From Blastocatellia bacterium (GTDB taxonomy: Bacteria > Acidobacteriota > Blastocatellia > Chloracidobacteriales > JADJPF01), in the NCBI GenBank assembly GCA_016713405.1, contig JADJPF010000009.1, forward strand, positions 92,669-156,668: a stretch of 64,000 nucleotides of DNA. The letters are read 5' to 3'. The position numbers and the translations under genes were made by a program. Below the pieces are notes generated by a model that ran no database searches, was not told where the DNA came from, and saw only the letters and a list, made by a program, of their open reading frames with translations. This document shows, in pieces, positions 45,261 to 55,654 of this stretch (positions are counted from its first letter, which is position 1; every line of letters begins with the position of its first letter).

Positions 45261-47667
45261 ATGAAACCTTTAATTAAGACTGTACTTGTAGTATTTGGTT
45301 TATGCTTTTTTCCTAGTGTTTTGCTAGCACAAACTAACATAATTACTAATGGAACACCCGTTTTACCACCCGAAAAACTCCAACCCCTTGTATTAAACAA
45401 ATTTACAGAAAAACCAGTTATTGATGGACGATTAGACGAAAATGTTTGGAAGACCACACCTGTAGCTACAGATTTTTATCAAACCCAACCTGGCGACAAT
45501 ATCCCACCTACACAAAGAACTGAAGTCCGCTTTGGCTATGATGAAAAAACTCTTTATATTGCTTTTCATGCTTATGATGAGGCTGATAAAGTTCGTGCAA
45601 ATATCGCTAAAAGAGATGAAATATTTAACGATGATTACATAGGCGTTTATTTAGATACTTTTAATGATAAACGCAGGGCTTATGTATTTTTCTTTAATCC
45701 ATTAGGTATACAAGGTGATGGAATTTTTAATGAAGGGATGGGGGAAGATTATAGTGTTGATGTAGTAATGGAATCTAAAGGCACAGTTACAGAAGATGGA
45801 TATGTTGTTGAAGTAGCTATACCTTTTAAGTCATTGCGTTATCAAGCAGGTAAAGATAAAGCTTGGGGTCTGCATGTTTTCCGTCGTATTAGAAGAGGTA
45901 ATAATGAGTTAAATTCTTGGATGCCTATTTCACGAGAAAGAACAGGAACCTTAGTCCAAGCAGGACAATTAACAGGCTTTGAAGAAGTTTCTACAGAACG
46001 AAATATAGAAATAATACCTAGTTTAACCCTTTCAGAAACTGGAAGACGAGTTACAGCTAACCCAATTACTTCAGATGGACGCTTTATTAACCAATCATTA
46101 ATGCGAGATTTAGGATTAAGTATAAAAGTAGGATTAAGTCCAAATGTAACATTAGATTTTGCTGTTAATCCAGATTTTGCTCAAGTTGAGGCTGATGCTA
46201 CAGTAGTTACAGCTAATCAACGTTTTCCAATTTTTTTTGAAGAAAGACGACCTTTTTTCTTAGAGGGTGTAGATATATTTCGCACACCATTAGCAATTGT
46301 AAATACTCGAACTATTGTTGACCCTGATGTAGCTGTTAAATTAACAGGGAAAAGGGATAGAGACACTTTTGGGTTATTTTTATCCTCAGATAATGCCCCA
46401 GGAATTTTTCTTTAGAGGAAAGAAACAATGCTAATTTACGACCTGCTATTGAAAAATTTTTAGATAAAAATTCTTATGTTGGTGTGGCTAGAGTAAAACG
46501 CGATATTGGGCAGGATTCTAACATTGGAATAATTGCTAGTAGTTATAGTTTTATTGAGCGACATAATAATGTTTTAGGATTTGATGGACGTTTTCGAGTT
46601 GATCCAAAAACAATTTTTACTTTTCAAGTTGTTGGTACAAATTCACGTCGTTTCTTTTTGATCCCAAAATAGGCAAATCAGAATATCGCACAGGTAATGG
46701 AATTGGTTATTTTTGGAATTTAGACTATACCGGCAGACGATTTGGTTATTTTATTGAAGGAATTGGACGTTCAACTAATTATCGTGCTGATGTAGGGTTT
46801 ACCCGTCGAGTCAATAATAATACTAATACGGGTTTTATTCGTTTAAGTACAGATCCTAAAGCTAATGCAAAGTTAATTTCAATAAGGTTTATCAACTTTG
46901 ATCAAATTAATTATGATTGGCAAGGACGAGTTCAAAACTGGACAATGAATCCTGAAATTAGTTTTAATTTTGCTAGACAAACCTTTATCAGTGGAGGTTA
47001 TAGTCGTAGATATGAACGGCTTTTTGAAGAAGAATTTGGGCCTAAACGAAATAATAATCAATCAGGAACTTTTCTAGGTGATGCAGAACGCTCGGCATAT
47101 AAAAATTCTTGGTTTTTTTCAGCGGAAACAACTCCTGTTAAGCAATATTCCCTATTTTTCTTTATTGCACGTACTACAAACAATTTTGATTTTGATTTTG
47201 GTGCAGGCCCACGTTTTCCACGTGTTAGCCCTCAAGCTTTAATTAATCCTGATGCACCACTTGACCCAGGCAAAGGAAACGAACTAGCTATAAATGCAGG
47301 GCTTAATTACCAGCCAATAGATAAATTTAGACTTTCATTTGAATATAACAGAAGCAAATTAACTCGTAATGACACAAAACGAGTAGCATTTGATGACCAT
47401 ATTTTTTCCTTAAAATCTAATTATCAATTTACTCCTTTTACTTTTATTCGCACTCGTATTGACTATGACACGCTAGCTACAAGGGCAATAGGGCAATTAT
47501 TACTAGGTTGGACACCAAATCCAGGCACATCACTTTTTGTTGGTTATAATGCTAACTTAAATGTTAATGGTTTTAGTCCTTTTACAGGTGTTGCTGAACC
47601 TGGACTTAGGCGAAATAATCAGACATTTTTTATTAAGATGTCTTACTTAATTAGACGTAGTTTTTAA
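45261..47667 (+). CDS. DUF5916 outer-membrane-type protein with N-terminal CBM9-like domain, frameshifted
   Basis: The reconstructed protein of about 800 residues has a signal peptide (TVLVVFGLCFFPSVLLAQ), an N-terminal carbohydrate-binding-9-like domain (KPVIDGRLDENVWKTTP, EVRFGYDEKTLYIAFHAYDE, VAIPFKSLRY), then the DUF5916 region with the linker FFEERRPFFLEGVDIF and a C-terminal series of amphipathic beta strands typical of a barrel. Breaks lie near 46402 and 46659 (T run; RRFF-DPK reads on). The usual guess for the family is an outer-membrane protein; its cargo is unknown. Confidence 0.87.
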
Positions 47668-47668
47668 G

Positions 47669-47709
47669 TTTAAGCTCTCAAAAAACTTCTAGTAATTTGA
47701 GAGCTTAAA
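47669..47709. terminator. 14-bp perfect inverted repeat between convergent genes
   Basis: TTTAAGCTCTCAAA (47669-47682) pairs with 47696-47709 around a 13-base loop, and A/T-rich flanks give T runs in both directions. It separates the DUF5916 and glycosidase genes. Confidence 0.8.
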
Positions 47710-47711
47710 AA

Positions 47712-49608
47712 TTAAAATTTCTCTCGCCAAATTTGCATAGCAACTGCTGAATGTTTACCTAAAGAAAGTTGTCCATGATGAACATTTCTTTCTTGTCTGC
47801 TTATTAATTCTTCCCAAGCCGTACCATCAGCAATTGCAGCATGACGCACAGGTAAATCTTTTAATTTATCTTTACCACGTTTTACAACAACAATAATTCT
47901 TTCTTGTTCACTTTCTCTTAAAAATGCAAACGTTTGATTTGCAGCATATATTATTTGGAAACCTCCCCAGCAAAGAGCCGTAGAAGAGCGTCTTAAACGG
48001 ATTAGGCTATGATAATGTTGATATAATTTTTGGTTCCATTTCTTTTTATTCCAAACCATACAACGACGATTATCAGGGTCAGCTTTTCCTGCAAGGCCAA
48101 TTTCATCGCCATAGTAAACACATGGAATGCCCTGGATAAGTAAGTAGTAATGTTGCAGCAAGTTTAGCTTTTTCAACATCTTCACCAACAAGGGTTAAAA
48201 TTCTTGGTGTGTCATGACTACCAAGTTGGTTAAATTGTTGTGTAGCAATTTGCCAAGGAATTGTAGCTAGAAAATTTTGCAATTGTTTAGCAAATGCTTC
48301 TGTTGGTAGTGTTTGAGAAGTGTCTAAATCTTTAACGAAAGCTTTATCAATGTCAAAACCCGCCAACCAATTAAGAAGTGGAAAAGTAAAACCTCGGTAA
48401 TTCATGCTTGCATCCAATTCTTCACCTTGCAAATGAGCAGTACCATCATGAAAATGTTCACCTAAAAGATAAGCTTCTGGAAATTCGGCTTTTACTGCTC
48501 TACGAATACCGCGACCAATTTTATGTCCAAGTTGTGCTTCTCCTTGTCTAGCTAGCATGTTGGCTACATCTATTCGCCAACCATCAATAGAAAATGGAGG
48601 TCTAAGCCAATGACGTAAAATAGAATCTTGTGCTGCATACATTCTATTTCTTAGTTTTTCACTACGATAATTTAGTTTAGGTAAACTAGAAATTCCCAGC
48701 CAAGAAGCATAATTATTAGGACGTGAATAAAAAGTAAAAAATTCTGCTGTTTCGCTGTTAGGGTTTGTTTGTGCATCAATAAACCAAGGATGCGTTGCCC
48801 CACAATGATTTAACACTATGTCTAACATTAAACGCATTTCTTTTTTATTTAATTCTTGTCTTAGCTTTACTAGGGCAGAGTTACCCCCAAAATGAGGATC
48901 TATATTAAGAAAATCTGCTGTATCATATTTATGATTACTTGGAGCAGTAAAAATAGGGTTAAGATAGATAGCATTTATACCTAATTCTGTTAAATAGTCT
49001 AAATTTTTATATACACCAACTAAATCACCTCCAAAAAACTCTACTCCGCCAGTTTCACCATGTGGACGAGGTAGTTCACCCCAGGGACGAGAAATTACAG
49101 GTTGGTTATAACAAAGATACTCATCAGATTTTACATTTGATTTTTTATCTCCATCAGCAAAACGATCTGGAAAAATTTGATAAAAAACACTGTCACGAAT
49201 CCAACAAGGAGCATTAAAATCAACTAATAGCTTAAAATCTGTATGATCTAGAGGGGTGTGTTGTTGTATTCCTGCGCCGCTAAACCACCAACTTCCATTT
49301 ATTGAATGAATAAAAAAACGGTAGTTAAAATGCTTCATTGTAATTACAACTTTAGTTTCCCACCATTGACAAACATTAATGGTTTTCGCGTAAAAATCTC
49401 CAGTTAATGAATCTGCACTAATCGGGTACATTGGAGTTAATGATTGTTCTCCATCTGGACAGGTACGTAAATAAATTGCTTTGATAGGAGCATCAATATC
49501 TGCTCTAATTTTAATTGTTACGGTTGTTCCTAATTTTTCATGTTCTAGTTTGACATAGAGCAAAGAACTATCATGATGAACAGATTCTATCCAAGAAAAA
49601 GTGGTCAC
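47712..49608 (-). CDS. Glycoside hydrolase family 13, MalZ/neopullulanase-type, frameshifted
   Basis: The ~630-residue protein starts with a beta domain and enters the GH13 barrel at DSVFYQIFPDRFADGD. The active-site regions are MLDIVLNHCG, DGWRIDVANM (nucleophile Asp), EAYLLGEHF (acid Glu) and LGSHDTPRIL (third Asp, with Ser where Asn is usual). The frame closes near 48131, and the adjacent frame continues YPGIPCVYYGDEIGL and the C-terminal beta domain to 47712; one extra base in a G run explains this. It lacks a signal peptide, so it probably degrades maltodextrin or glycogen-derived oligomers in the cytoplasm. Confidence 0.88.
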
Positions 49609-49816
49609 AAATTTTACTCCTACAAATTTAGATTTATGGTTTTGGCAATATTAATCTAAAACACTTAAAACTCACAGTCTAAAAAATATAAACAAATTGA
49701 GGTGTTGGTTTCTCAAGATGAGGGATAGATTGCAATCCCATAGGCAAAAATGATAGTATCGACAGCTTAAAGTTAATATTAATCTTATAAGTTTTAGCTA
49801 ATTTGAAAAATACTTG

Positions 49817-49836
49817 CTACCTATATTTTAGGGTAG
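49817..49836 (+). promoter_or_regulatory. Short inverted repeat before the ScfR-like gene
   Basis: CTACC (49817-49821) and GGTAG (49832-49836) flank TATATTTTAG, which contains a -10-like TATATT. It lies 28 bases before the start. A TTGAAA at 49803-49808 would be at a -35-like distance. Possible autoregulation, weakly supported. Confidence 0.3.
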
Positions 49837-49863
49837 TGTTAAACCATAAAGAGTCAATTTTCT

Positions 49864-51342
49864 ATGAGCCTGAATATTCCAGTAATCTTTGGGATGAAAT
49901 TAAAGAAATTTCGTGAAGGACATGGGATGTCATTGACTGATTTCGCTTCTCGTTGTGATTTATCACCTTCTTATGTTACAGAAATAGAACGTGGTAAGAA
50001 ATACCCAAAAACAGAAAAAATTGTTCGTATGGCTGAAGTTTTGGGACGTAATTATGACGAGTTAGTATCACTAAAACTTTCTGAAGAACTAGCACCTCTT
50101 GAAACATTTCTTTCCTCTCCAATCTTAAAAGATTTTCCTTTTCATTTTTTTGGTATTGCTTTAACAGATTTGTTAGAAATAATGACTCGTAGCCCTTCAG
50201 AAGCGGCTGCTTTAGTAGAAGCAATGGTAGATATTGCTAATCATTATCAAGTAGGTGTAGAGCATCTTTTTCGTGCAGCATTGCGAGCTTATCAAGAACG
50301 TAAACAAAATTATTTTGAAGAAATAGAAGAAGCTGTAGAAGAATTTGACAATAATTATGGTGATCCATCTTTACATGGCTACTCCTATGAGCAGCTTTGT
50401 AAATTAATAAAAGAATTTTATCATTATCAAATAGATGAAAGCTCTTTAGCTGAAAATCCTAAACTTCAAGGTTATAGAGCAATACTAATTCCTAGAGAAG
50501 AGCCTAAACTATTGATTAATCCTCGCTTAAACTTGACGCAAAGAAAATTTCTTTTAGCTAGAGAAATAGGATATCAATTTTTAGGCTTAAAAATTAGAGC
50601 TTTAACCTCAGCACCGGAACGAGTAGACTCTTTTGAGCAGGTATTAAATGATTTTAAGGCTAGTTATTTTGCAGGTGCTTTATTAATAAAGAGTAAATCT
50701 ATTAGAGCCGATATTACAGACTTTTTTTCACTTTCTGAATGGAAACCAAAAGTTTTTCTTTCTCTTTTAGATAAATATGGTGTAACACCTGAAATGTTGC
50801 TTTATAGATTGAGCGAAATTATTCCGCGCTTTTTTGGTTTCAAACTTCACTTCTTGCGCTACAATGAGGAGCAAGGTAGAGTAAAGCTAGTAAAGCAATT
50901 TAATATGTTTCGTTTGCTGGTTCCTAACGGCTTGGGTTTAACTGAGCATCATTGCCGGCGTTGGTTAGGTTTAAGACTTCTACGCCAACTTCGGAGTGCG
51001 CGTAGAATAACGACTCATCCAATTGTTGGGATACAAATTTCTAGATTTATTGAGGAACCAGATAATAAGTTTTTATGTTTTGGACTAGCACGTCCTTTAA
51101 CCTTAAATCAAAATGCTAATTCTAGTGTTACTATTGGAATGCAATTTGATGAAAATTTAGAAAAAACAGTAAAATTCCTTAAAGATCGTGCTATTCCACG
51201 TATAGAAGTTGGAACTAGTTGTGAACGTTGCCCATTACCAACAGAAGAATGTACAGAAAGAATAGTTCCATCTACAATAGTAGCTCAAATAGCAGAAAAT
51301 CGTGAGCGTGAAGAGGCTTTACGCCAATTACTAACACGCTAA
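49864..51342 (+). CDS. XRE-family regulator with ScfR/RamB-like C-terminal domain
   Basis: The 492-residue protein has an N-terminal XRE helix-turn-helix (KLKKFREGHGMSLTDFASRC, LSPSYVTEIERGKKYPKT), a middle ImmA/IrrE-like segment (INPRLNLTQRKFLLAREIG then YQFLGL) and a C-terminal domain with three Cys (GTSCERCPLPTEECTERIVP). The last part matches the short-chain fatty-acyl regulators (RamB/PrpC activators). The zincin HExxH of ImmA reads REIGY here, so no metalloprotease activity is expected. It stands before a small acidic-protein gene with 24 bases between them. The ligand may be a CoA-derived metabolite by family analogy. Confidence 0.85.
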   Translation: MSLNIPVIFGMKLKKFREGHGMSLTDFASRCDLSPSYVTEIERGKKYPKTEKIVRMAEVLGRNYDELVSLKLSEELAPLETFLSSPILKDFPFHFFGIALTDLLEIMTRSPSEAAALVEAMVDIANHYQVGVEHLFRAALRAYQERKQNYFEEIEEAVEEFDNNYGDPSLHGYSYEQLCKLIKEFYHYQIDESSLAENPKLQGYRAILIPREEPKLLINPRLNLTQRKFLLAREIGYQFLGLKIRALTSAPERVDSFEQVLNDFKASYFAGALLIKSKSIRADITDFFSLSEWKPKVFLSLLDKYGVTPEMLLYRLSEIIPRFFGFKLHFLRYNEEQGRVKLVKQFNMFRLLVPNGLGLTEHHCRRWLGLRLLRQLRSARRITTHPIVGIQISRFIEEPDNKFLCFGLARPLTLNQNANSSVTIGMQFDENLEKTVKFLKDRAIPRIEVGTSCERCPLPTEECTERIVPSTIVAQIAENREREEALRQLLTR

Positions 51343-51366
51343 ATCCTTAATTTATAGAGTGAATGC

Positions 51367-51755
51367 ATGAATGTATTTTCATCTGATGAACTACAAAAAA
51401 GAATTATAAATTTAGCTAAACGCCTAAGTGTACCACCAGATTCTTATTTACTTGTAAGAGTTGATTTTGATGAGCCAGAAAAATAAAACTTTGTATTGAT
51501 GGCTTAACACTTGCCTTTATTAGTCATTGTTATCATAAACACCCCCGCGGCGAAAATGTTTATGAAGTGATGGAAGAAGTAGAAAAATACCCTGAAGGTA
51601 GTGAAGAAGCTACTATTTTAGAATCACGAGCCGAAGCCGCAGCAGCCTTAGAAATTCCTTTTATTGTTAAACTTAATGATATTTTAGAAGATTATTATGT
51701 TGTGCGACGAGAACTAGAACAATTTGTTGAAGATCTTGAAGATCTAAACAAATAA
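51367..51755 (+). CDS. Small acidic protein of unknown function, frameshifted
   Basis: From ATG 51367 the frame reads NVFSSDELQKRIINLAKRL then PPDSYLLVRVDFDEPEK and stops at 51487; one added A in the run at 51480 gives IKLCIDGLTLAFISHCYHKH and continues PRGENVYEVMEEVEKYPEGS to a very acidic end (VRRELEQFVEDLEDLNK) at 51755. The corrected protein has about 130 residues and no membrane segment. I do not recognise a family. It follows the ScfR-like gene by 24 bases. Confidence 0.68.
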
Positions 51756-51906
51756 ATTTCTAGTAAATATTTTGCTTGTCTAAAACTTATTTTTTAAAGT
51801 AAACTTGTTTTAATCCTAAACCATTTTGCCTTTGTTATATCAATTAAAATTCTAGCAGGGTTTTGCTTATATTACTTACTTTACTGGTCTTTATTTGGTT
51901 ATAGTT

Positions 51907-52921
51907 ATGGACTTTAATAACAAATATTTACAACAAATAGAAAAATATCTAATTGCTGCCGCAGAAAGAAGTTGGACAGTAACCGAAGAAGATCTTGATG
52001 CTCGTGAAATTGTTTATCAAATAATCGATCAAGTAAAACAAAATAGCTATAACTATGGTAGTATTGTTTGTACACCAAATATAATCACAATTTCAATTCC
52101 AGAAACAAAAGCAGAAAAAGTGGAAGATCTAGAAATGATCTTTAATGGCGAAGAATTTTTTGCGTTCTTATGAAGCTTTTCTTGCTAGTCAAAATTTAAG
52201 TCTATTTAATGCTGTTAGAGTGGAAGTTCAGACTGTTAGCAAAGGTAATAGTCGGGTAATGTATCGTCGTGCTGGTTTTGCTCTAGATTGGCCAGGGCCA
52301 GAAATGTCAGCCGAAGATGTTTTAGTCACTCTTGATATGACCAAAAGAACTGTAACATCTGTACAAGCACCTAGCCCCCAAATTCCTCAAATAGGGCGAT
52401 TGACAGCACATAATGCAGTTGTTTATCAAAATCAATATTTAATTACCAAACCAATAGTTTATATTGGGCGGATGCGTAGTGTAATTAATGAACAAACAGG
52501 AAAATTAATTAGACGAAATGACTTTGTTTTTGCTCACCTAGAATCGGCAGATGCACTCTCTAATAGTGTTTCTCGCCAACATGCAACAATATTCTTTCGC
52601 AATGGTGCTTTTTTTCTGCTAGATCATGGAAGTTCTAATGGAACAGCCATTCAACGAGGTGGTACACATACAGAAGAATTTGTAGTTACATCTAATTACA
52701 CACAAGGTGTTAAGTTAGAACACCGTGATTTATTAAGGTTTGGTTCAGCCTGGGTAAGCTTTGAACTTGTTTCTGTTGCAGAACTTAACAATAGTCAACA
52801 GGCTAGACCTGCTGATCCTTATATAGAAAATCCAAAACGAACTGGACAAATAACAAAGAATATATCTACAACAGAGCGTTCTAAATTAGACAATACTGCT
52901 AGACGTTTTCAAAATGATTAA
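51907..52921 (+). CDS. DUF3662-FHA domain protein (FhaA-like), frameshifted
   Basis: The ATG at 51907 follows a TTG at 51895. The N-terminal part NNKYLQQIEKYLIAAAERSW and IVCTPNIITISIPE is the DUF3662 region; the frame breaks in a T run at 52155-52161 and resumes RSYEAFLASQNLSLFNAV. A C-terminal FHA domain follows (IYIGR-MRS as VYIGRMRS, SVSRQHATIFFRNG, DHGSSNGTAIQRG), with Ser and Arg of SRQH and Asn of SSNG for phosphothreonine binding. Actinobacterial FhaA has this order and works with PknA/B and cell-wall proteins. The N-terminal Ser/Thr kinase at 1.5 kb is a possible partner. Confidence 0.87.
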
Positions 52922-52932
52922 GTAAATAATAG

Positions 52933-53684
52933 CTAACTATTTTTAGATTTAATTAGCTCCATTAGTTTAGGCACTATTTCGCCTGCTTTTCCTTCTAAAA
53001 ATACATCCATCAAATAAGTAAGAGCAGATTCTTGATTGTTAACTTCAATTAAAAAAGCTTTTGAATTTTTTGCATAAACAGGAATTGATGCTGCTGGTTG
53101 TACAACTCCTGCTGTACCAATTACTAAACAAACATCACAATTTCTTGCTAGACTAAATGCCTGTTCTAAAGTGTCACTTGGAAGCGATTCTCCAAACCAA
53201 ACTACTCCGGGCCGTGCAAAACTTCCACAACTACACCTAGGAGGTATGCTACTATGATCTAATTCTATGTCATTAAGTAATTTACCTTCCTTAAAACAAC
53301 GATTTTCCATTATTCTTCCATGAAGTTCTAAAACTTTTTTGCTACCTGCTTGAGAGTGATAAGCATCAACATTTTGTGTCACAACAGCTAAGTTTAGAAA
53401 ATTTTGCATTTCTGCTAATGCGTAATGTGCAGGATTAGGTGAATTTTTACGCACAATATCCCGACGGTACTCATACCAGTCCCAAACAAGTTTAGGGTTA
53501 TTTAAAAATCCTGTAGGGGATGCTAATTCTGCTGGGTCATATTTTCCCAAAGCCCAACTTGTGCATCACGAAAAGTAGGGATTCCACTTTCTGCTGAAAT
53601 TCCTGCTCCGGTTAATACTACTATTTGTTTAGCTTGTGATAATATTTCTACTGCAATTGATAATTGTTTAGTCAATTTTTCCAT
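52933..53684 (-). CDS. Sir2-family NAD-dependent protein deacylase, frameshifted
   Basis: The ATG at 53684 gives SQAKQIVVLTGAGISAESGI, the NAD motif GAGISAESGIPTFRDA. The frame breaks at the CCC near 53547 and resumes GKYDPAELASPTGFLNNPKL. QNVDAYHSQAG and LHGRIMENR with the catalytic His follow, then RCSCGSFARPGVVWFGESLP and GTAGVVQPAASIP. The usual two CxxC pairs of the zinc module read CFKE and CSC, so only three Cys remain. It would remove acyl groups from lysine using NAD. A ribosome site AAGGAA precedes the start. Confidence 0.88.
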
Positions 53685-53826
53685 AGATTCCTTTTTGATA
53701 TTTGGTGATAAAATAGGTTTTTGGATATTAAGGATTTTTTGTTAATTATGCTACAATTAGAAAAACTTAGGTTATTTTGCTAGTATCACTTATCAACTTA
53801 TTTAATTTAATTTTTGGTAAAAAATT

Positions 53827-55200
53827 ATGAAATTACGGCTAATAATTCAAAGTGGCTCATTAACAGGTCAAGAATTTCAATTAGAAACAGGCTCTTTATT
53901 ATTAGGTAGAGGAACAGATTGTTCACTACGATTTGATCCAAACAAAGATGCTGGTGTATCAACAAGGCATGCTGTTATTAGCTTAGAGTCAGATGGTTTT
54001 TATATAACAGATCAAAGAAGCACTAATGGCACATTTATTAATGGAAGTCGTGTTGAAAGAGCTTTATTGCAAGCTGGCAGTTTAATCCAACTTGGTTATC
54101 AAGGGCCAAGTCTTCAAGTTATTATTGAGCAAGATAACTCAAAGATATTGCCTACTTTAGTACAACAACCACCAATATTAAATCCAACTGTAGTTGATAG
54201 CCCACAAAATTTCTTTTCCCCTCTTGCTGCTAATAATCCTGTTTTTTCTCCTACTAACCAAAATAGGATGCCTCCAAATAATACACCACTAGCAAATCCT
54301 GGGTTTTCAGTGCCAATAAATCCTCCAATAAATCCTCCAAACCCACAAATGAATTTTCCAGTAAATCCAAACCCTTCTATGAATAGCCCTGTTTATGGGC
54401 AGTATGGGCAAAATCCTGCTAGTCCTTTAGCAAATGGTACGGCTTTACTTAAACAATCCTTTAGCAATATAGGTGTTTATAACCCAGAAAAAGAAAAGAA
54501 TAGCACTAAAACTATTAGTATAATTGCTAGTTTAGGTGTTATGGCAGTATTAATGCTAGTGGTTGGTGTGATAATGCTAAGTTCTATTGGGTTGGCTGGA
54601 TCAATAGTTGGCACAATTTTAGCCTTTACTCCTGCTCCTTTTTATTTACTTTTATTTCTTTGGCTAGACCGTTATGATCCAGAACCGGCTTGGGCCCTAG
54701 GTGGGGCATTTGCCTGGGGTGCTTTGGTAGCTGTAATAATATCTTTTTTTGTTAACACAATTTTTGGTGCTGTAATAGGTGGATCTTTAGGTGATATATT
54801 AGGAACTGTTGTTTCTGCTCCAGTGATTGAAGAAGCAACAAAAGGACTAGGCGTTTTACTTATTTCTATATTTTTACGCAAGGAATTTGATGATATTTTA
54901 GATGGTATTGTTTATGCAGGAGTAGTAGCACTAGGATTTGCTACGGTAGAAAACGTGCTTTATTATGGTAGAGAGTTTGCTTCTGCTGGTGTTGGCCCGG
55001 GATTAGTTGTTATTCTTTTCCTTAGAGGTGTTTTATCACCATTTGCCCATGCTTTATTTACCTCTATGACGGGCATTGGTTGTGGAATTGCTAGAGAAAC
55101 TCATAATAAAACCTTAAAAATAGTAATGCCATTAGCTGGTTATATAGGAGCAGTAATTTTGATGCTCTTTGGAATGGTATTGCAGTTGCGGCAAGTATAA
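53827..55200 (+). CDS. FHA domain fused to PrsW-type intramembrane protease
   Basis: The 457-residue protein has an N-terminal FHA domain (residues 1-100: SLLLGRGTDCSLRFDPNKD, VSTRHAVISLE, DQRSTNGTFINGSRV), a Pro/Asn-rich linker (about 110-200, with NPPINPP-NPQM repeats), then a polytopic membrane part. That part has PrsW signatures: EEATKG at 335-340, TVENVLYY with Glu375, and AHALFTSMTG with His408. PrsW cleaves anti-sigma factors in Bacillus. The FHA domain lacks a signal peptide and would face the cytoplasm; binding of phosphothreonine could control the protease. The start is set by frame and homology. The next gene overlaps by one base. Confidence 0.88.
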   Translation: MKLRLIIQSGSLTGQEFQLETGSLLLGRGTDCSLRFDPNKDAGVSTRHAVISLESDGFYITDQRSTNGTFINGSRVERALLQAGSLIQLGYQGPSLQVIIEQDNSKILPTLVQQPPILNPTVVDSPQNFFSPLAANNPVFSPTNQNRMPPNNTPLANPGFSVPINPPINPPNPQMNFPVNPNPSMNSPVYGQYGQNPASPLANGTALLKQSFSNIGVYNPEKEKNSTKTISIIASLGVMAVLMLVVGVIMLSSIGLAGSIVGTILAFTPAPFYLLLFLWLDRYDPEPAWALGGAFAWGALVAVIISFFVNTIFGAVIGGSLGDILGTVVSAPVIEEATKGLGVLLISIFLRKEFDDILDGIVYAGVVALGFATVENVLYYGREFASAGVGPGLVVILFLRGVLSPFAHALFTSMTGIGCGIARETHNKTLKIVMPLAGYIGAVILMLFGMVLQLRQV

Positions 55201-55592
55201 TGCTTGGTTTTATTGGCTATTTTATAGTTTATCTTGTTGTTTGGGTGCCATTATTTTTAATTATGCTTGGAGTAATGTTTTATATGGCTAGCCGAGAAGC
55301 CAAATTAATTAAAGAAATGTTAGCAATTGAAGTAGCACGAGGCTTGATTTCTCCTGAAGAATTAGAACTAATAGGTTCTTCTTTAGCTCGCTTAAAATGG
55401 TTATCTACAACTGCATTTAGCGGAAATTGGAAAAAATTTACTGCACAACGCCAATTTTTACGCTCAGTCACAAAACTAGCTTTTTGTTATTGGCATGTGG
55501 CACGTGCTAGCAAGGCTGGAGGCCAAACCCAAAGCCTACCACAAATTCCAAAATTTCAATTAGAAGTGAAGGCACTAAAAGCAGAAATTTAA
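55200..55592 (+). CDS. Small membrane-anchored protein coupled to the FHA-PrsW gene
   Basis: The ATG overlaps the preceding stop (TAATG), so the two are translationally coupled. The 130-residue protein has one N-terminal membrane helix (FIGYFIVYLVVWVPLFLIML) and a charged, helical cytoplasmic part (LIKEMLAIEVARGLISPEEL, SLARLKWLSTTAFSGNWK). Function unknown. The position suggests a substrate or cofactor of the protease, but this is inference. Confidence 0.75.
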   Translation: MLGFIGYFIVYLVVWVPLFLIMLGVMFYMASREAKLIKEMLAIEVARGLISPEELELIGSSLARLKWLSTTAFSGNWKKFTAQRQFLRSVTKLAFCYWHVARASKAGGQTQSLPQIPKFQLEVKALKAEI

Positions 55593-55654
55593 TAAATAGC
55601 TTAAGTATTTATAATAGAATTGTAACTTATAATAAAGCAGGAGAATATTTTTTC

